Source of the DNA: Salinarimonas chemoclinalis
GTDB lineage: Bacteria > Pseudomonadota > Alphaproteobacteria > Rhizobiales > Beijerinckiaceae
NCBI RefSeq assembly: GCF_041514305.1
Contig: NZ_JBGMWH010000002.1
Span: 558,001 to 622,000 of the forward strand
DNA length: 64,000 bases
Direction: 5' to 3'
Below are positions 38,499 to 45,720 of the stretch, in pieces. Positions within the stretch are counted from its first letter, which is position 1. Each line of letters begins with the position of its first letter. Below the pieces are notes generated by a model. The model was given only the letters and a program-made list of their open reading frames with translations, made no database searches and had not been told where the DNA came from. Made by a program: the position numbers and the translations under genes.

Positions 38499-39130
38499 GA
38501 ACGGGTCCGGAAGCTGCGCCGGGGATGGCGCGTCAGGGTCTGGCGCGCACGGGACACCCCGGACGACGACGGCGCGACCCCGCCAGGGGTTCCATGCTCC
38601 GCGCGACCCGGCCCGATGGGGAACCGCGCGACATGACGAACGACGCGGAGCGGGAAGCGGTGGCGTCCCGACGCCGAGGGCATTGCTGCCGGGAGCGCCC
38701 CGATCGTCCTGCACGCCCCGAACCCCCGACCCTTCTCCACGAGGGAGAGGAGAGACCGGCGGCGGACTTCGTCCGCCTCGTCGCCGGGCCGCCACCCCCG
38801 CCTCACGAAATGTTGCCGCCTCGCAACACATCCCCCCGAACGCGCGCCCCCCCGCTCCCCGCCGCCTCCCGCGCCGCGATCCCGCCACTTTCCGGGAGCA
38901 TTTTCCCGCCTGTCACAAACGCACGTCTTCTCAAGGATTTAGCTACTCTCCCACGCGGTCCGGCATCCGCGCGGTAACCTCCCGGTGACGCCTGCTGCGG
39001 CATCCAGGGAGCGTGGCGGTTCTTGGCGGGGGCGCCCGGCCTCGAGTAAGAGAGGCAGGCCGCCGGTCGCGCGTCTTCGCGCTGGGCCGGACGGCGGGCG
39101 AGACGGCGTTCGTGGGAAGGAACGAGGGCG
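38499..39130. other. 632-bp divergent intergenic region with inverted repeats
   Basis: No gene is supported between the adaptor and ilvD. A segment at about 38713-38757 (CCGACCCTTCTCCACGAGGG and flanks) resembles the common alphaproteobacterial intergenic repeat that reads 'SPLPRGEG' when translated. A 7-bp hairpin (GGCGGAC TTC GTCCGCC) lies at 38761-38777 and an 18-bp palindrome at 38811-38828. The promoters of both divergent transcripts must lie here, but none was convincing. Confidence 0.5.
38811..38828. promoter_or_regulatory. 18-bp palindrome, possible operator
   Basis: TGTTGC - CGCCTC - GCAACA is a perfect dyad of the kind bound by dimeric repressors. It lies about 310 bp upstream of both the RND adaptor gene and ilvD. 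No regulator gene is adjacent. Confidence 0.3.
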
Positions 39131-40861
39131 ATGACCGAGCGGGTGTACGACAAGTCGAAGCTGCCGAGCCGGCACGTCACGGAGGGGCCCGCGCGGGCGC
39201 CCCACCGCTCGTACTACTACGCGATGGGTCTCACCGAGAAGCAGATCCACCAGCCCTTCGTCGGCGTCGCCACCTGCTGGAACGAGGCCGCGCCCTGCAA
39301 CATCGCCCTCATGCGCCAGGCGCAGGCGGTGAAGAAGGGCGTCGCCGCCCAGGGCGGCACGCCGCGCGAGTTCTGCACCATCACCGTCACCGACGGCATC
39401 GCCATGGGCCACGAGGGCATGCGCTCCTCTCTGCCCTCGCGCGACGTGATCGCGGACTCGGTCGAGCTGACCATGCGCGGCCACGGCTACGACGCGCTCG
39501 TGGGCCTCGCCGGCTGCGACAAGTCCCTGCCGGGCATGATGATGGCCATGGTGCGCCTCAACGTGCCCTCCGTCTTCATCTACGGCGGCTCGATCCTGCC
39601 GGGCTCGTTCCGCGGCCAGCCGGTCACCGTGCAGGACGTGTTCGAGGCGGTGGGCAAGCACTCCGTCGGCGGCATGTCGGACGCCGACCTCGCCGAGCTC
39701 GAGAAGGTCGCCTGCCCCTCGGCCGGCGCCTGCGGCGCGCAGTTCACGGCCAACACGATGGCGACGGTCTCCGAGGCGATCGGCCTCGCCCTGCCCTATT
39801 CCGCCGGCGCGCCCGCGCCCTACGAGATCCGCGACCAGTTCTGCATGACCGCGGGCGAGATGGTGATGGAGCTCGTGGCGAAGAACATTCGCCCGCGCGA
39901 CATCGTCACCCGCAAGGCGCTCGAGAACGCGGCCGTCGTCGTCGCCGCGTCCGGCGGCTCGACCAACGCCGCGCTCCACCTGCCGGCGATCGCGCACGAA
40001 TGCGGCATCGACTTCGACCTGTTCGACGTCGCCGAGATCTTCAAGCGCACGCCCTACATCGCCGACCTCAAGCCCGGCGGGCGCTACGTCGCCAAGGACC
40101 TGTTCGAGGTGGGCGGCATACCGCTGCTGATGAAGACGCTGCTCGACCACGGCTTCATGCACGGCGACTGCCTGACCGTCACGGGCCGCACCATGGCCGA
40201 GAACATGGCCTCGGTGAAGTGGAACCCCGACCAGGACGTGGTGCGGCCGGCGGACCGGCCGATCACCGTCACCGGCGGCGTCGTCGGCCTGAAGGGCAAC
40301 CTCGCGCCCGAGGGCGCGATCGTGAAGGTCGCCGGCATGCCGCCGGAGAAGCAGGTGTTCAAGGGCCCCGCCCGCGTGTTCGACGGCGAGGAGGCCTGCT
40401 TCGCCGCCGTGCGCGACCGGAAGTACCAGGAGGGCGAGGTGCTCGTCATCCGCTACGAGGGCCCCAAGGGCGGCCCCGGGATGCGCGAGATGCTCTCGAC
40501 CACCGCCGCGCTCTACGGCCAGGGCATGGGCGACAAGGTGGCGCTGATCACCGACGGGCGCTTCTCGGGCGCCACGCGCGGCTTCTGCATCGGACATGTG
40601 GGGCCGGAGGCCGCCGTGGGCGGGCCGATCGGCCTCCTGCAGGACGGCGACATCATCGAGATGGACGCGATCAACGGGGTGCTGGCGGTGCACGTCTCCG
40701 ACGAGGAGCTCGACCGCCGCCGGCAGGCCTGGCAGCCGCGCGAGACGAACTATGGCTCCGGCGTGGTGTGGAAGTTCGCCCAGACGGTCGGCCCCGCCCG
40801 CTACGGCGCGGTGACCCATCCGGGCGCCAAGGGCGAAAAGCAGTGCTATGCGGATCTCTAG
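39131..40861 (+). CDS. ilvD: Dihydroxy-acid dehydratase
   Basis: This 576-residue Fe-S enzyme dehydrates dihydroxyisovalerate and dihydroxymethylvalerate in branched-chain amino acid synthesis. Candidate cluster cysteines lie in ATCWNEAAPC, LAGCDKSLPG and PSAGACGAQFTANTM; the C-terminal signature is LITDGRFSGATRGFCIGHV. Length and sequence differ clearly from the IlvD/Edd paralogue at 60.5-62.2 kb, which is catabolic. Start ATG follows AAGGAACGAGGGCG and the stop is TAG. The exoR-like gene starts inside its last 14 bp. Confidence 0.95.
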   Translation: MTERVYDKSKLPSRHVTEGPARAPHRSYYYAMGLTEKQIHQPFVGVATCWNEAAPCNIALMRQAQAVKKGVAAQGGTPREFCTITVTDGIAMGHEGMRSSLPSRDVIADSVELTMRGHGYDALVGLAGCDKSLPGMMMAMVRLNVPSVFIYGGSILPGSFRGQPVTVQDVFEAVGKHSVGGMSDADLAELEKVACPSAGACGAQFTANTMATVSEAIGLALPYSAGAPAPYEIRDQFCMTAGEMVMELVAKNIRPRDIVTRKALENAAVVVAASGGSTNAALHLPAIAHECGIDFDLFDVAEIFKRTPYIADLKPGGRYVAKDLFEVGGIPLLMKTLLDHGFMHGDCLTVTGRTMAENMASVKWNPDQDVVRPADRPITVTGGVVGLKGNLAPEGAIVKVAGMPPEKQVFKGPARVFDGEEACFAAVRDRKYQEGEVLVIRYEGPKGGPGMREMLSTTAALYGQGMGDKVALITDGRFSGATRGFCIGHVGPEAAVGGPIGLLQDGDIIEMDAINGVLAVHVSDEELDRRRQAWQPRETNYGSGVVWKFAQTVGPARYGAVTHPGAKGEKQCYADL

Positions 40862-41660
40862 CGCGACATCCTTCGCCGCGGCGGCGGCGCTCGGCCTGAC
40901 ACTGCTCGCGGCCCCCGCCGGGGCCGCGGACGGGTCCGGCGTCGGGCCGGCGTCGCCGTGGGATTCCGTCCACGACGCGCTGCGCTCGGGCATGCGCGAC
41001 TACAATGCCGGCGACAAGCTCGCCGCGGTGCGCGCGCTCGAGTACGCCGCCGTTCAGGGCGACGCGCTGGCCCGCTGGAAGCTCGGGCGCATGTACGCGG
41101 CCGGCGACGGCGTCCCGCACGACGACCTCAAGGCCTTCGAGTACTTCTCCAAGATCGTCGACCATCACGCCGAGCAGGCGTCGGACGCGATGTCCGCGGG
41201 CGTCGTGGCCAACGCCTTCGTCTCGCTCGGCGCGTATTTCCTGGAGGGCATCCCCGGCAGCTACGTGCGCCAGAACCCGGTGCGCGCGCACGAGATGTTC
41301 TTCTACGCCGCCTCCTGGTTCGGCGACGCGAACGCGCAGTACAACCTCGCCCGGCTCTACCTCGACGGCAACGGCGTCCCCCTCGACGCCCGCATGGCCG
41401 CGCGCTGGCTCAACAGCGCCGCCGAGAAGGGCCACGTCGCCGCCCAGGCGGTGCTCGGCCACATGCTCGTGACTGGAGACGGCGTGCCCCGCCAGCGCCC
41501 GCTCGGCCTGATGTGGCTCACGCTCGCCAGGGACGCCGCGGACCCCGCCCGCGACGCCTGGATCGCCGACCTCTACGACCGCGCCGTCGCCGGCGCGAGC
41601 GCCAGCGATCGCCAGGGCGCGCTGGCCTACCTCGAGCGGCATCTGCAGACGGATCGCTGA
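40848..41660 (+). CDS. exoR: ExoR-like periplasmic Sel1-repeat regulator
   Basis: This 270-residue exported protein resembles rhizobial ExoR, the periplasmic inhibitor of the ExoS-ChvI two-component system controlling exopolysaccharide, motility and acid response. A signal peptide (LGLTLLAAPAGAADG) precedes Sel1 repeats: ARWKLGRMYAAGDGVPHDD, then ANAQYNLARLYLDGNGVPLD, and VAAQAVLGHMLVTGDGVPRQ, ending in LGLMWLTLARDAA as in ExoR. The KIVDHHAEQ segment also matches what I recall of ExoR. It overlaps ilvD by 14 bp, implying cotranscription. ExoS and ChvI are not in this window, so the regulatory role is inferred. Confidence 0.75.
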   Translation: MRISSATSFAAAAALGLTLLAAPAGAADGSGVGPASPWDSVHDALRSGMRDYNAGDKLAAVRALEYAAVQGDALARWKLGRMYAAGDGVPHDDLKAFEYFSKIVDHHAEQASDAMSAGVVANAFVSLGAYFLEGIPGSYVRQNPVRAHEMFFYAASWFGDANAQYNLARLYLDGNGVPLDARMAARWLNSAAEKGHVAAQAVLGHMLVTGDGVPRQRPLGLMWLTLARDAADPARDAWIADLYDRAVAGASASDRQGALAYLERHLQTDR

Positions 41661-41765
41661 GCGGGCGGCTCTTCCAGCGTCTCGGGAAGGACCGACCTTC
41701 TCCGATCCGAACGCGCGCGCGACCTGCCTGGGCGACGCGCTCGGCCGCTGACGGCGCCCACTGGC

Positions 41766-42042
41766 GTGCCGATCCGCCTCGAGGTGGCCGAGCCGTTCGC
41801 GGCGGGCCTGCGAAAGCTCCCTCCGGACCGAGCGAAGGCGGCGGGCGCCGCGCTCGCCAAGCTCGACGAAGCGCCGAATGTGCGGATTCTGCGTTCCCGG
41901 CCGCTTCGCGGCGCGCCCGGTTCCTTCATCGTCAGCGACGGTCGCGGCGATCGAATCATCCTGCGGCGTGACGGCGACGATCTCTATACGGCCGTGGACG
42001 TCCGGGCCGCAGGACAACGTCTACGGCCGCCGGAACCGCTGA
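41766..42042 (+). pseudogene. RelE/ParE-like toxin gene with a frameshift near its 3' end
   Basis: The GTG frame encodes about 85 residues resembling a RelE/ParE-type mRNA interferase: IRLEVAEPFAAGLRKLPPDRAKAAGAAL, then LRSRPLRGAPGSFIVSDGRGDRIILRRDGDDLYTAVDVRAA. In the family this is followed by a short ending such as D-x-VYR. Here the current frame runs on with no stop for another 1.3 kb opposite rmuC. Removing one G at 42012-42013 instead gives DNVYGRRNR and TGA at 42040, just before the convergent rmuC stop. A +1 G frameshift is therefore likely. No antitoxin frame is seen upstream, and the start has no clear ribosome site. Confidence 0.55.
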
Positions 42043-42047
42043 TTCCC

Positions 42048-43145
42048 TCACCCCGCCGCGAACAAATCCCCCTCCCCCTCCCCCTCCTCGAAATCCAGCG
42101 CCTCGATCCGGCGCCCGCGCCGCCGGATCTTCTCCGTCGACGTCCGGATCCCGGCGACGTCGTCCTGGGCCTGGCGGAAGTGCTGGTCGAGCCTCGCCAC
42201 GCGCTCGTCGAGCCGCACGACGTCGGCGACGAGGCGGGCGACCTCGGTCTGGATGACGCGGGCCTCCTCGCGCACGCGGGCGTCGCGGGCCAGCGACTGA
42301 ACGACCTGGATCGCCAGCGCCAGCAGCGCCGGGGAGACGATGACGACGCGGGCGCGGTGGGCGCGCTCGACGAGTTCGGGGAAGTGCTCCTGGAGGTCGG
42401 CGTACAGGCTCTCCGCGGGCACGAACATCAGGGCGACGTCCTGCGTCTCGCCGGGGATCAGGTACTTGCCGGCGATGTCCTGCACGTGGCGCCCGACGTC
42501 GGCGCGCACCCGCTGCGCGGCCTTCGCGCGCGCCTCGGGCGAGGCGGCGTCGCGATGGGCGGTGAAGGCTTCGAGCGGGAACTTGGCGTCGATGACGAGG
42601 CCGCGGGCGTCGCCCGGAAGGCGCACGAGGCAATCGGGGCGCACGCCGGTGGAGAGCGTCGCCTGGAAGGCGAAGGCGCCGGCGGGCAGGCCGTCGCGGA
42701 CGATCGCCTCCATCCGGCCCTGGCCCCAGGCGCCGCGGGCCTGCTTGCTGGCCAGCACCTTCTCCAGGCTGCCCACCTGGGCTGTGAGCGCGCCGAGGTT
42801 CTTCTGCGCGGCGTCGATCACGGCGAGGCGGGCGTTCAACTTCGACAGGTTCTCGGCCTGTGCCGCCGAGCCGCGCTCGATGCGCTCGGCGAGCATGCGG
42901 GCGAAGTCGCCCTGGCGCGAGCCGAACACCTCGGTGAAGGAGGTCATCCGCCCCGTCATCTCCGCCTGGCGCCGGGCGATCTCGGCCATCGTCGCGGCGA
43001 GCGCGTCGCGCTCTCGGCGCAGGCGCCGCGTCCCCAGGACGAGGTAGACGAGGCATGCGAGCGCGAAGGCGCCCGCCGCCGCGGCGAGCACCACGGGGTC
43101 GACGGACGCGAAGCGGGCGAGGAGGGTCTCGGACGTCGGCTCCAT
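42048..43145 (-). CDS. rmuC: RmuC family DNA recombination protein
   Basis: This 365-residue protein has an N-terminal membrane helix (VLAAAAGAFALACLVYLVLG), a coiled coil (about residues 30-110) and the RmuC nuclease-like domain: VRPDCLVRLPGDARGLVIDAKFPLEAF, then GKYLIPGETQDVALMFVPAESLYADLQ. RmuC limits inversion at short inverted repeats in E. coli, and its fold is related to PD-(D/E)xK nucleases. ATG at 43145 is chosen because it sits just before the membrane helix; a GTG at 43205 is in frame. Confidence 0.9.
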   Translation of the reverse strand: MEPTSETLLARFASVDPVVLAAAAGAFALACLVYLVLGTRRLRRERDALAATMAEIARRQAEMTGRMTSFTEVFGSRQGDFARMLAERIERGSAAQAENLSKLNARLAVIDAAQKNLGALTAQVGSLEKVLASKQARGAWGQGRMEAIVRDGLPAGAFAFQATLSTGVRPDCLVRLPGDARGLVIDAKFPLEAFTAHRDAASPEARAKAAQRVRADVGRHVQDIAGKYLIPGETQDVALMFVPAESLYADLQEHFPELVERAHRARVVIVSPALLALAIQVVQSLARDARVREEARVIQTEVARLVADVVRLDERVARLDQHFRQAQDDVAGIRTSTEKIRRRGRRIEALDFEEGEGEGDLFAAG

Positions 43146-43210
43146 GGGCGGGAGCGTACGGGACGTTTGCGAACGAAGACTGAACGCCGACGCCTCGCCC
43201 GCCACGCGCG

Positions 43211-43738
43211 TCAGTCGCGCGCGTCGATGCCCAGCGGCCCCTCCACCTCGATGCGCGAATACTCGTCCCAGCGTCGGTCGACACCGGGAAGATTGCGCAT
43301 GTCCTCCTCGGTGACGCCGTGGACGTAGAAGTCGTCGCCGCGGCGCGTGACGCGAGCGATCGGCAGCGCCACCGTCCGCTCGTCCAGGCCCAGCGTCCCT
43401 CCGTGGTCGAAGACCACCCAGCGCTCCCTGTCGGGCCCGAGCACGATCTTGTCGACCCGCCCGATCACCTCGCCCGAGGGCGCGTGCAGGGGCGCCCCGT
43501 CGAGGTCGGTGATGGTGAGCACGCGCCCGTCGGCCGCGCCCGGCGGCAGCCGCACGTCGTCGCCGAGAATGCGCAGAGCCTGGGAGGATCCGGAGCGTGC
43601 ACCCGCCGAATCGACCGCCGGCGGGCGGTCGGGCGGGTTGCCGAGGTTCCCCTGCGCGGACGCCGGTGCGGCGAGGAGGAGGAGGAGCGCGGCGAGCGCG
43701 CCCGCGTTGGGCGCCGTCTTGGTGATGTGATGTGTCAT
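43211..43738 (-). CDS. Secreted PRC-barrel domain protein
   Basis: This 175-residue protein has a signal peptide (AGALAALLLLLAAPASAQG). A PRC-barrel follows: APSGEVIGRVDKIVLGPDRERWVVF, then TLGLDERTVALPIARVTRRGDDFYVHG. A short C-terminal region (EEDMRNLPGVDRRWDEYSRI) resembles the end of other alphaproteobacterial PRC-barrel envelope proteins. It is downstream of, and on the same strand as, a second PRC-barrel gene, with which it probably forms an operon. No function beyond a periplasmic location is inferred. Confidence 0.78.
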   Translation of the reverse strand: MTHHITKTAPNAGALAALLLLLAAPASAQGNLGNPPDRPPAVDSAGARSGSSQALRILGDDVRLPPGAADGRVLTITDLDGAPLHAPSGEVIGRVDKIVLGPDRERWVVFDHGGTLGLDERTVALPIARVTRRGDDFYVHGVTEEDMRNLPGVDRRWDEYSRIEVEGPLGIDARD

Positions 43739-43830
43739 GTAGCCCAATACCGGACGGCCGCCCGGGGTTCCGGGCGGCCGCCGTCGGCGCGATGCGCCGC
43801 TCGTCGCGCGTGGGGATCGCGCGAGGCGCG

Positions 43831-44286
43831 TCACTCCATCGTGCGAATCCGGATCGGCTCCGTGCCGCCGAGGACGGTGTAGCCGGCGTCGCCCTCTTCG
43901 TACTCGGCCATCTGCTCGAGCTCTTCCTCGGTCATCGAGACGAGCACGAGGCCCTCGTCGCCACGGGCGGCGAAGCGGTCCATCGGGATCGCGACGTCGT
44001 CGTCGCCGATGCCGAGGAAGCCGCCGACCTCGAGCACGATGTAGTGGGTGCCGTCGGCGCCGACGACGACCTCCTCGACCTCCCCGATCTCCTCGCCGTC
44101 GGCGCCCCACACCATGATGTCGTCGAGGTCGTCGGCGGTGGCGAAGACGGCCGAGATGCCGAGCGCTCCGGTCGTCGCGCCGGGGGCGGTGTCGATCGCC
44201 GTCTGGGCCTGGACGGGAAGCGTCGTGAGTGCGGTCGCGGCGGCGAGCGCCATGGCGGTGCCGAGCGTCGTGCGGAACATGGTCAT
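43831..44286 (-). CDS. Secreted acidic PRC-barrel domain protein
   Basis: This 151-residue protein has a signal peptide (TAMALAAATALTTLPVQAQT). The PRC-barrel reads MVWGADGEEIGEVEEVVVGADGTHYIVLEVGGFLGIGDDDVAIPMDRF, followed by an acidic tail (MTEEELEQMAEYEEGDAGY). Its pI should be very low. ATG at 44286 follows GGAGATTTTT. It is divergent from the bufferin precursor gene, sharing a 215-bp upstream region, so joint control is possible. Confidence 0.8.
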   Translation of the reverse strand: MTMFRTTLGTAMALAAATALTTLPVQAQTAIDTAPGATTGALGISAVFATADDLDDIMVWGADGEEIGEVEEVVVGADGTHYIVLEVGGFLGIGDDDVAIPMDRFAARGDEGLVLVSMTEEELEQMAEYEEGDAGYTVLGGTEPIRIRTME

Positions 44287-44393
44287 GAAAAATCTCCATC
44301 TTCGAGGAAGCCGCGCCGGAGCGCGGTGGGGTCGGGCGGCGAACGCGCGAGTGCCGGCGAGGTTTCCGCGTCGATCACGGATGCGTGAGCCGC

Positions 44394-44419
44394 GTAACGG
44401 GCCATGCACTGGATGCGAA
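44394..44419 (+). promoter_or_regulatory. ECF-type promoter candidate for the bufferin operon
   Basis: GTAAC (44394-44398) and CGAA (44416-44419) with 17 bp between them have the AAC / CG(T/A) form of ECF sigma-factor promoters. A start near 44426 would give a leader of about 76 nt. The Caulobacter bufferin operon is controlled by an ECF factor; no sigma gene is present here. Confidence 0.35.
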
Positions 44420-44501
44420 GCTGGGTTGCGGCACCGAGCGGACAGCCGCATCGAGACCCGTTCCGCTGACGACCCAGCATCGAACCGGAGGGAAACCGAC
44501 C

Positions 44502-44783
44502 ATGTCCCCGAAGACCAAGCTCGCCCTCGCCGGCACCGTCGCCGCCGCCCTCTCCCTCGCCGCCGCGCCCTCCTTCGCGCAGTCCGGCGACATGGAGAAG
44601 TGCTTCGGCGTCGCGCTCGCGGGCGAGAACGACTGCGCGGCCGGCCCCGGCACGACCTGCGCCGGCACGTCCACCGTGGACTACCAGGGCAATGCCTGGT
44701 CGCTCGTGCCGGCAGGCACCTGCGAGAGCATCGAGACGCCCCACGGCCCCGGCTCGCTCAGCGAGATCCAGCGCCCGGCGTGA
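44502..44783 (+). CDS. bufA: Bufferin precursor peptide (BufA1-like, DUF2282)
   Basis: This 93-residue secreted precursor resembles the copper-binding bufferins of Caulobacter. An unusually long signal peptide (residues 1-26, LALAGTVAAALSLAAAPSFA) is followed by a small mature part with four cysteines at 34, 45, 53 and 74 (MEKCFGVALAGENDCA, TTCAGTST, AGTCESIE). In the family these cysteines are modified by the MNIO enzyme to thiooxazole-type copper ligands. A 19-residue tail follows the last Cys, longer than I recall for relatives. ATG at 44502 follows GGAGGGAAACCGACC. A perfect hairpin separates it from bufB. Confidence 0.85.
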   Translation: MSPKTKLALAGTVAAALSLAAAPSFAQSGDMEKCFGVALAGENDCAAGPGTTCAGTSTVDYQGNAWSLVPAGTCESIETPHGPGSLSEIQRPA

Positions 44784-44792
44784 TGCCACCCC

Positions 44793-44819
44793 GACGGGGC
44801 GGCCGACGGCCGCCCCGTC
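44793..44819 (+). terminator. Intercistronic hairpin between bufA and bufB
   Basis: A perfect 12-bp stem (GACGGGGCGGCC, loop GAC, complementary arm) lies 9 bp after the bufA stop and 26 bp before bufB. No T-run follows. It may be a partial terminator or an mRNA stabiliser that keeps precursor levels above enzyme levels. Confidence 0.6.
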
Positions 44820-44844
44820 CGGACCCCAGCACGGAGAGCGCGTC

Positions 44845-45720
44845 ATGCCGACCCTGCCGCCGGACGCCGGAATCGGCTTCAAGGCCCTGCACTACGAAGC
44901 GATCGTCGAGGAGAGACCCGCCCTCGGCTTCCTCGAGGTGCACGCGGAGAACTACATGGGCGCCGGCGGGCCGGCGCATGCGCGCCTCGCACGCCTGCGG
45001 GCGGACTATGCCCTCTCGATCCACGGCGTCGGCCTCTCGATCGGCGGGCCGGGCCCGCTCGACGAGGCGCATCTCGCCCGGGTGAAGGCCCTGTGCGATC
45101 GCTACGCGCCCGAGAGCTTCTCCGAGCACCTCGCCTGGTCGAGCCACGAGGGCGCCTATCTCGACGACCTCCTGCCCCTCCCCTACACGGACGAGACGTT
45201 GGGTCTCGTCTGCGATCATGTCGACCGGGTCCAGGAGCGGCTCGGGCGGCGGATGCTGCTCGAGAACCCCTCGACCTATCTCGCCTTCGAGGCCTCGACC
45301 TTCGAGGAGACCGCCTTCCTCGCCGAGATCGCCCGACGCACCGGCTGCGGACTGCTGCTCGACGTCAACAACGTCTTCGTCTCGGCGACGAACCACGGGA
45401 CGACGCCGCGGGCCTACGTCGACGCCTTTCCGCTCCATGCCGTGGGCGAGATCCACCTCGGCGGCCACGCACGGGAGGAGATCGACGGCGCGCCCTTCCT
45501 GATCGACGCCCACGGCACGCCGGTCGCCGACCCCGTCTGGGCGCTGTTCGAGGACGTGATCAGCCGCACCGGCCCGCTGCCGACGCTGGTGGAGTGGGAC
45601 AACGACGTCCCCGATTTCCCGGTCCTCTACGCGGAGGCGGCCCGGGCGCGCACCCTGCTGCGGCGTCATGCGTCTCCCGATCGTCACCGCGGGGAGACCG
45701 CCCATGTCCGCGCCGGGTGA
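44845..45720 (+). CDS. bufB: MNIO family bufferin maturase (BufB, DUF692)
   Basis: This 291-residue TIM-barrel enzyme belongs to the multinuclear non-heme iron-dependent oxidases (DUF692). It should convert cysteines of the BufA precursor using two or three iron ions. Metal-binding motifs are in order: FLEVHAENYMG, SIHGVGLSIGG, SEHLAWSSH, LLENPSTYL, LLDVNNVFVSATNHG, EIHLGGHARE and VEWDNDVPDF. ATG at 44845 follows ACGGAGAGC. It overlaps bufC by 17 bp. Substrate assignment rests on the adjacent DUF2282 gene. Confidence 0.9.
   Translation: MPTLPPDAGIGFKALHYEAIVEERPALGFLEVHAENYMGAGGPAHARLARLRADYALSIHGVGLSIGGPGPLDEAHLARVKALCDRYAPESFSEHLAWSSHEGAYLDDLLPLPYTDETLGLVCDHVDRVQERLGRRMLLENPSTYLAFEASTFEETAFLAEIARRTGCGLLLDVNNVFVSATNHGTTPRAYVDAFPLHAVGEIHLGGHAREEIDGAPFLIDAHGTPVADPVWALFEDVISRTGPLPTLVEWDNDVPDFPVLYAEAARARTLLRRHASPDRHRGETAHVRAG

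Noticed and set aside
39131..40861. ilvD as a second sulfogluconate dehydratase
   Set aside because: It shows biosynthetic IlvD features and is 16 kb from the sulfo-ED genes, whereas the operon has its own IlvD/Edd member.
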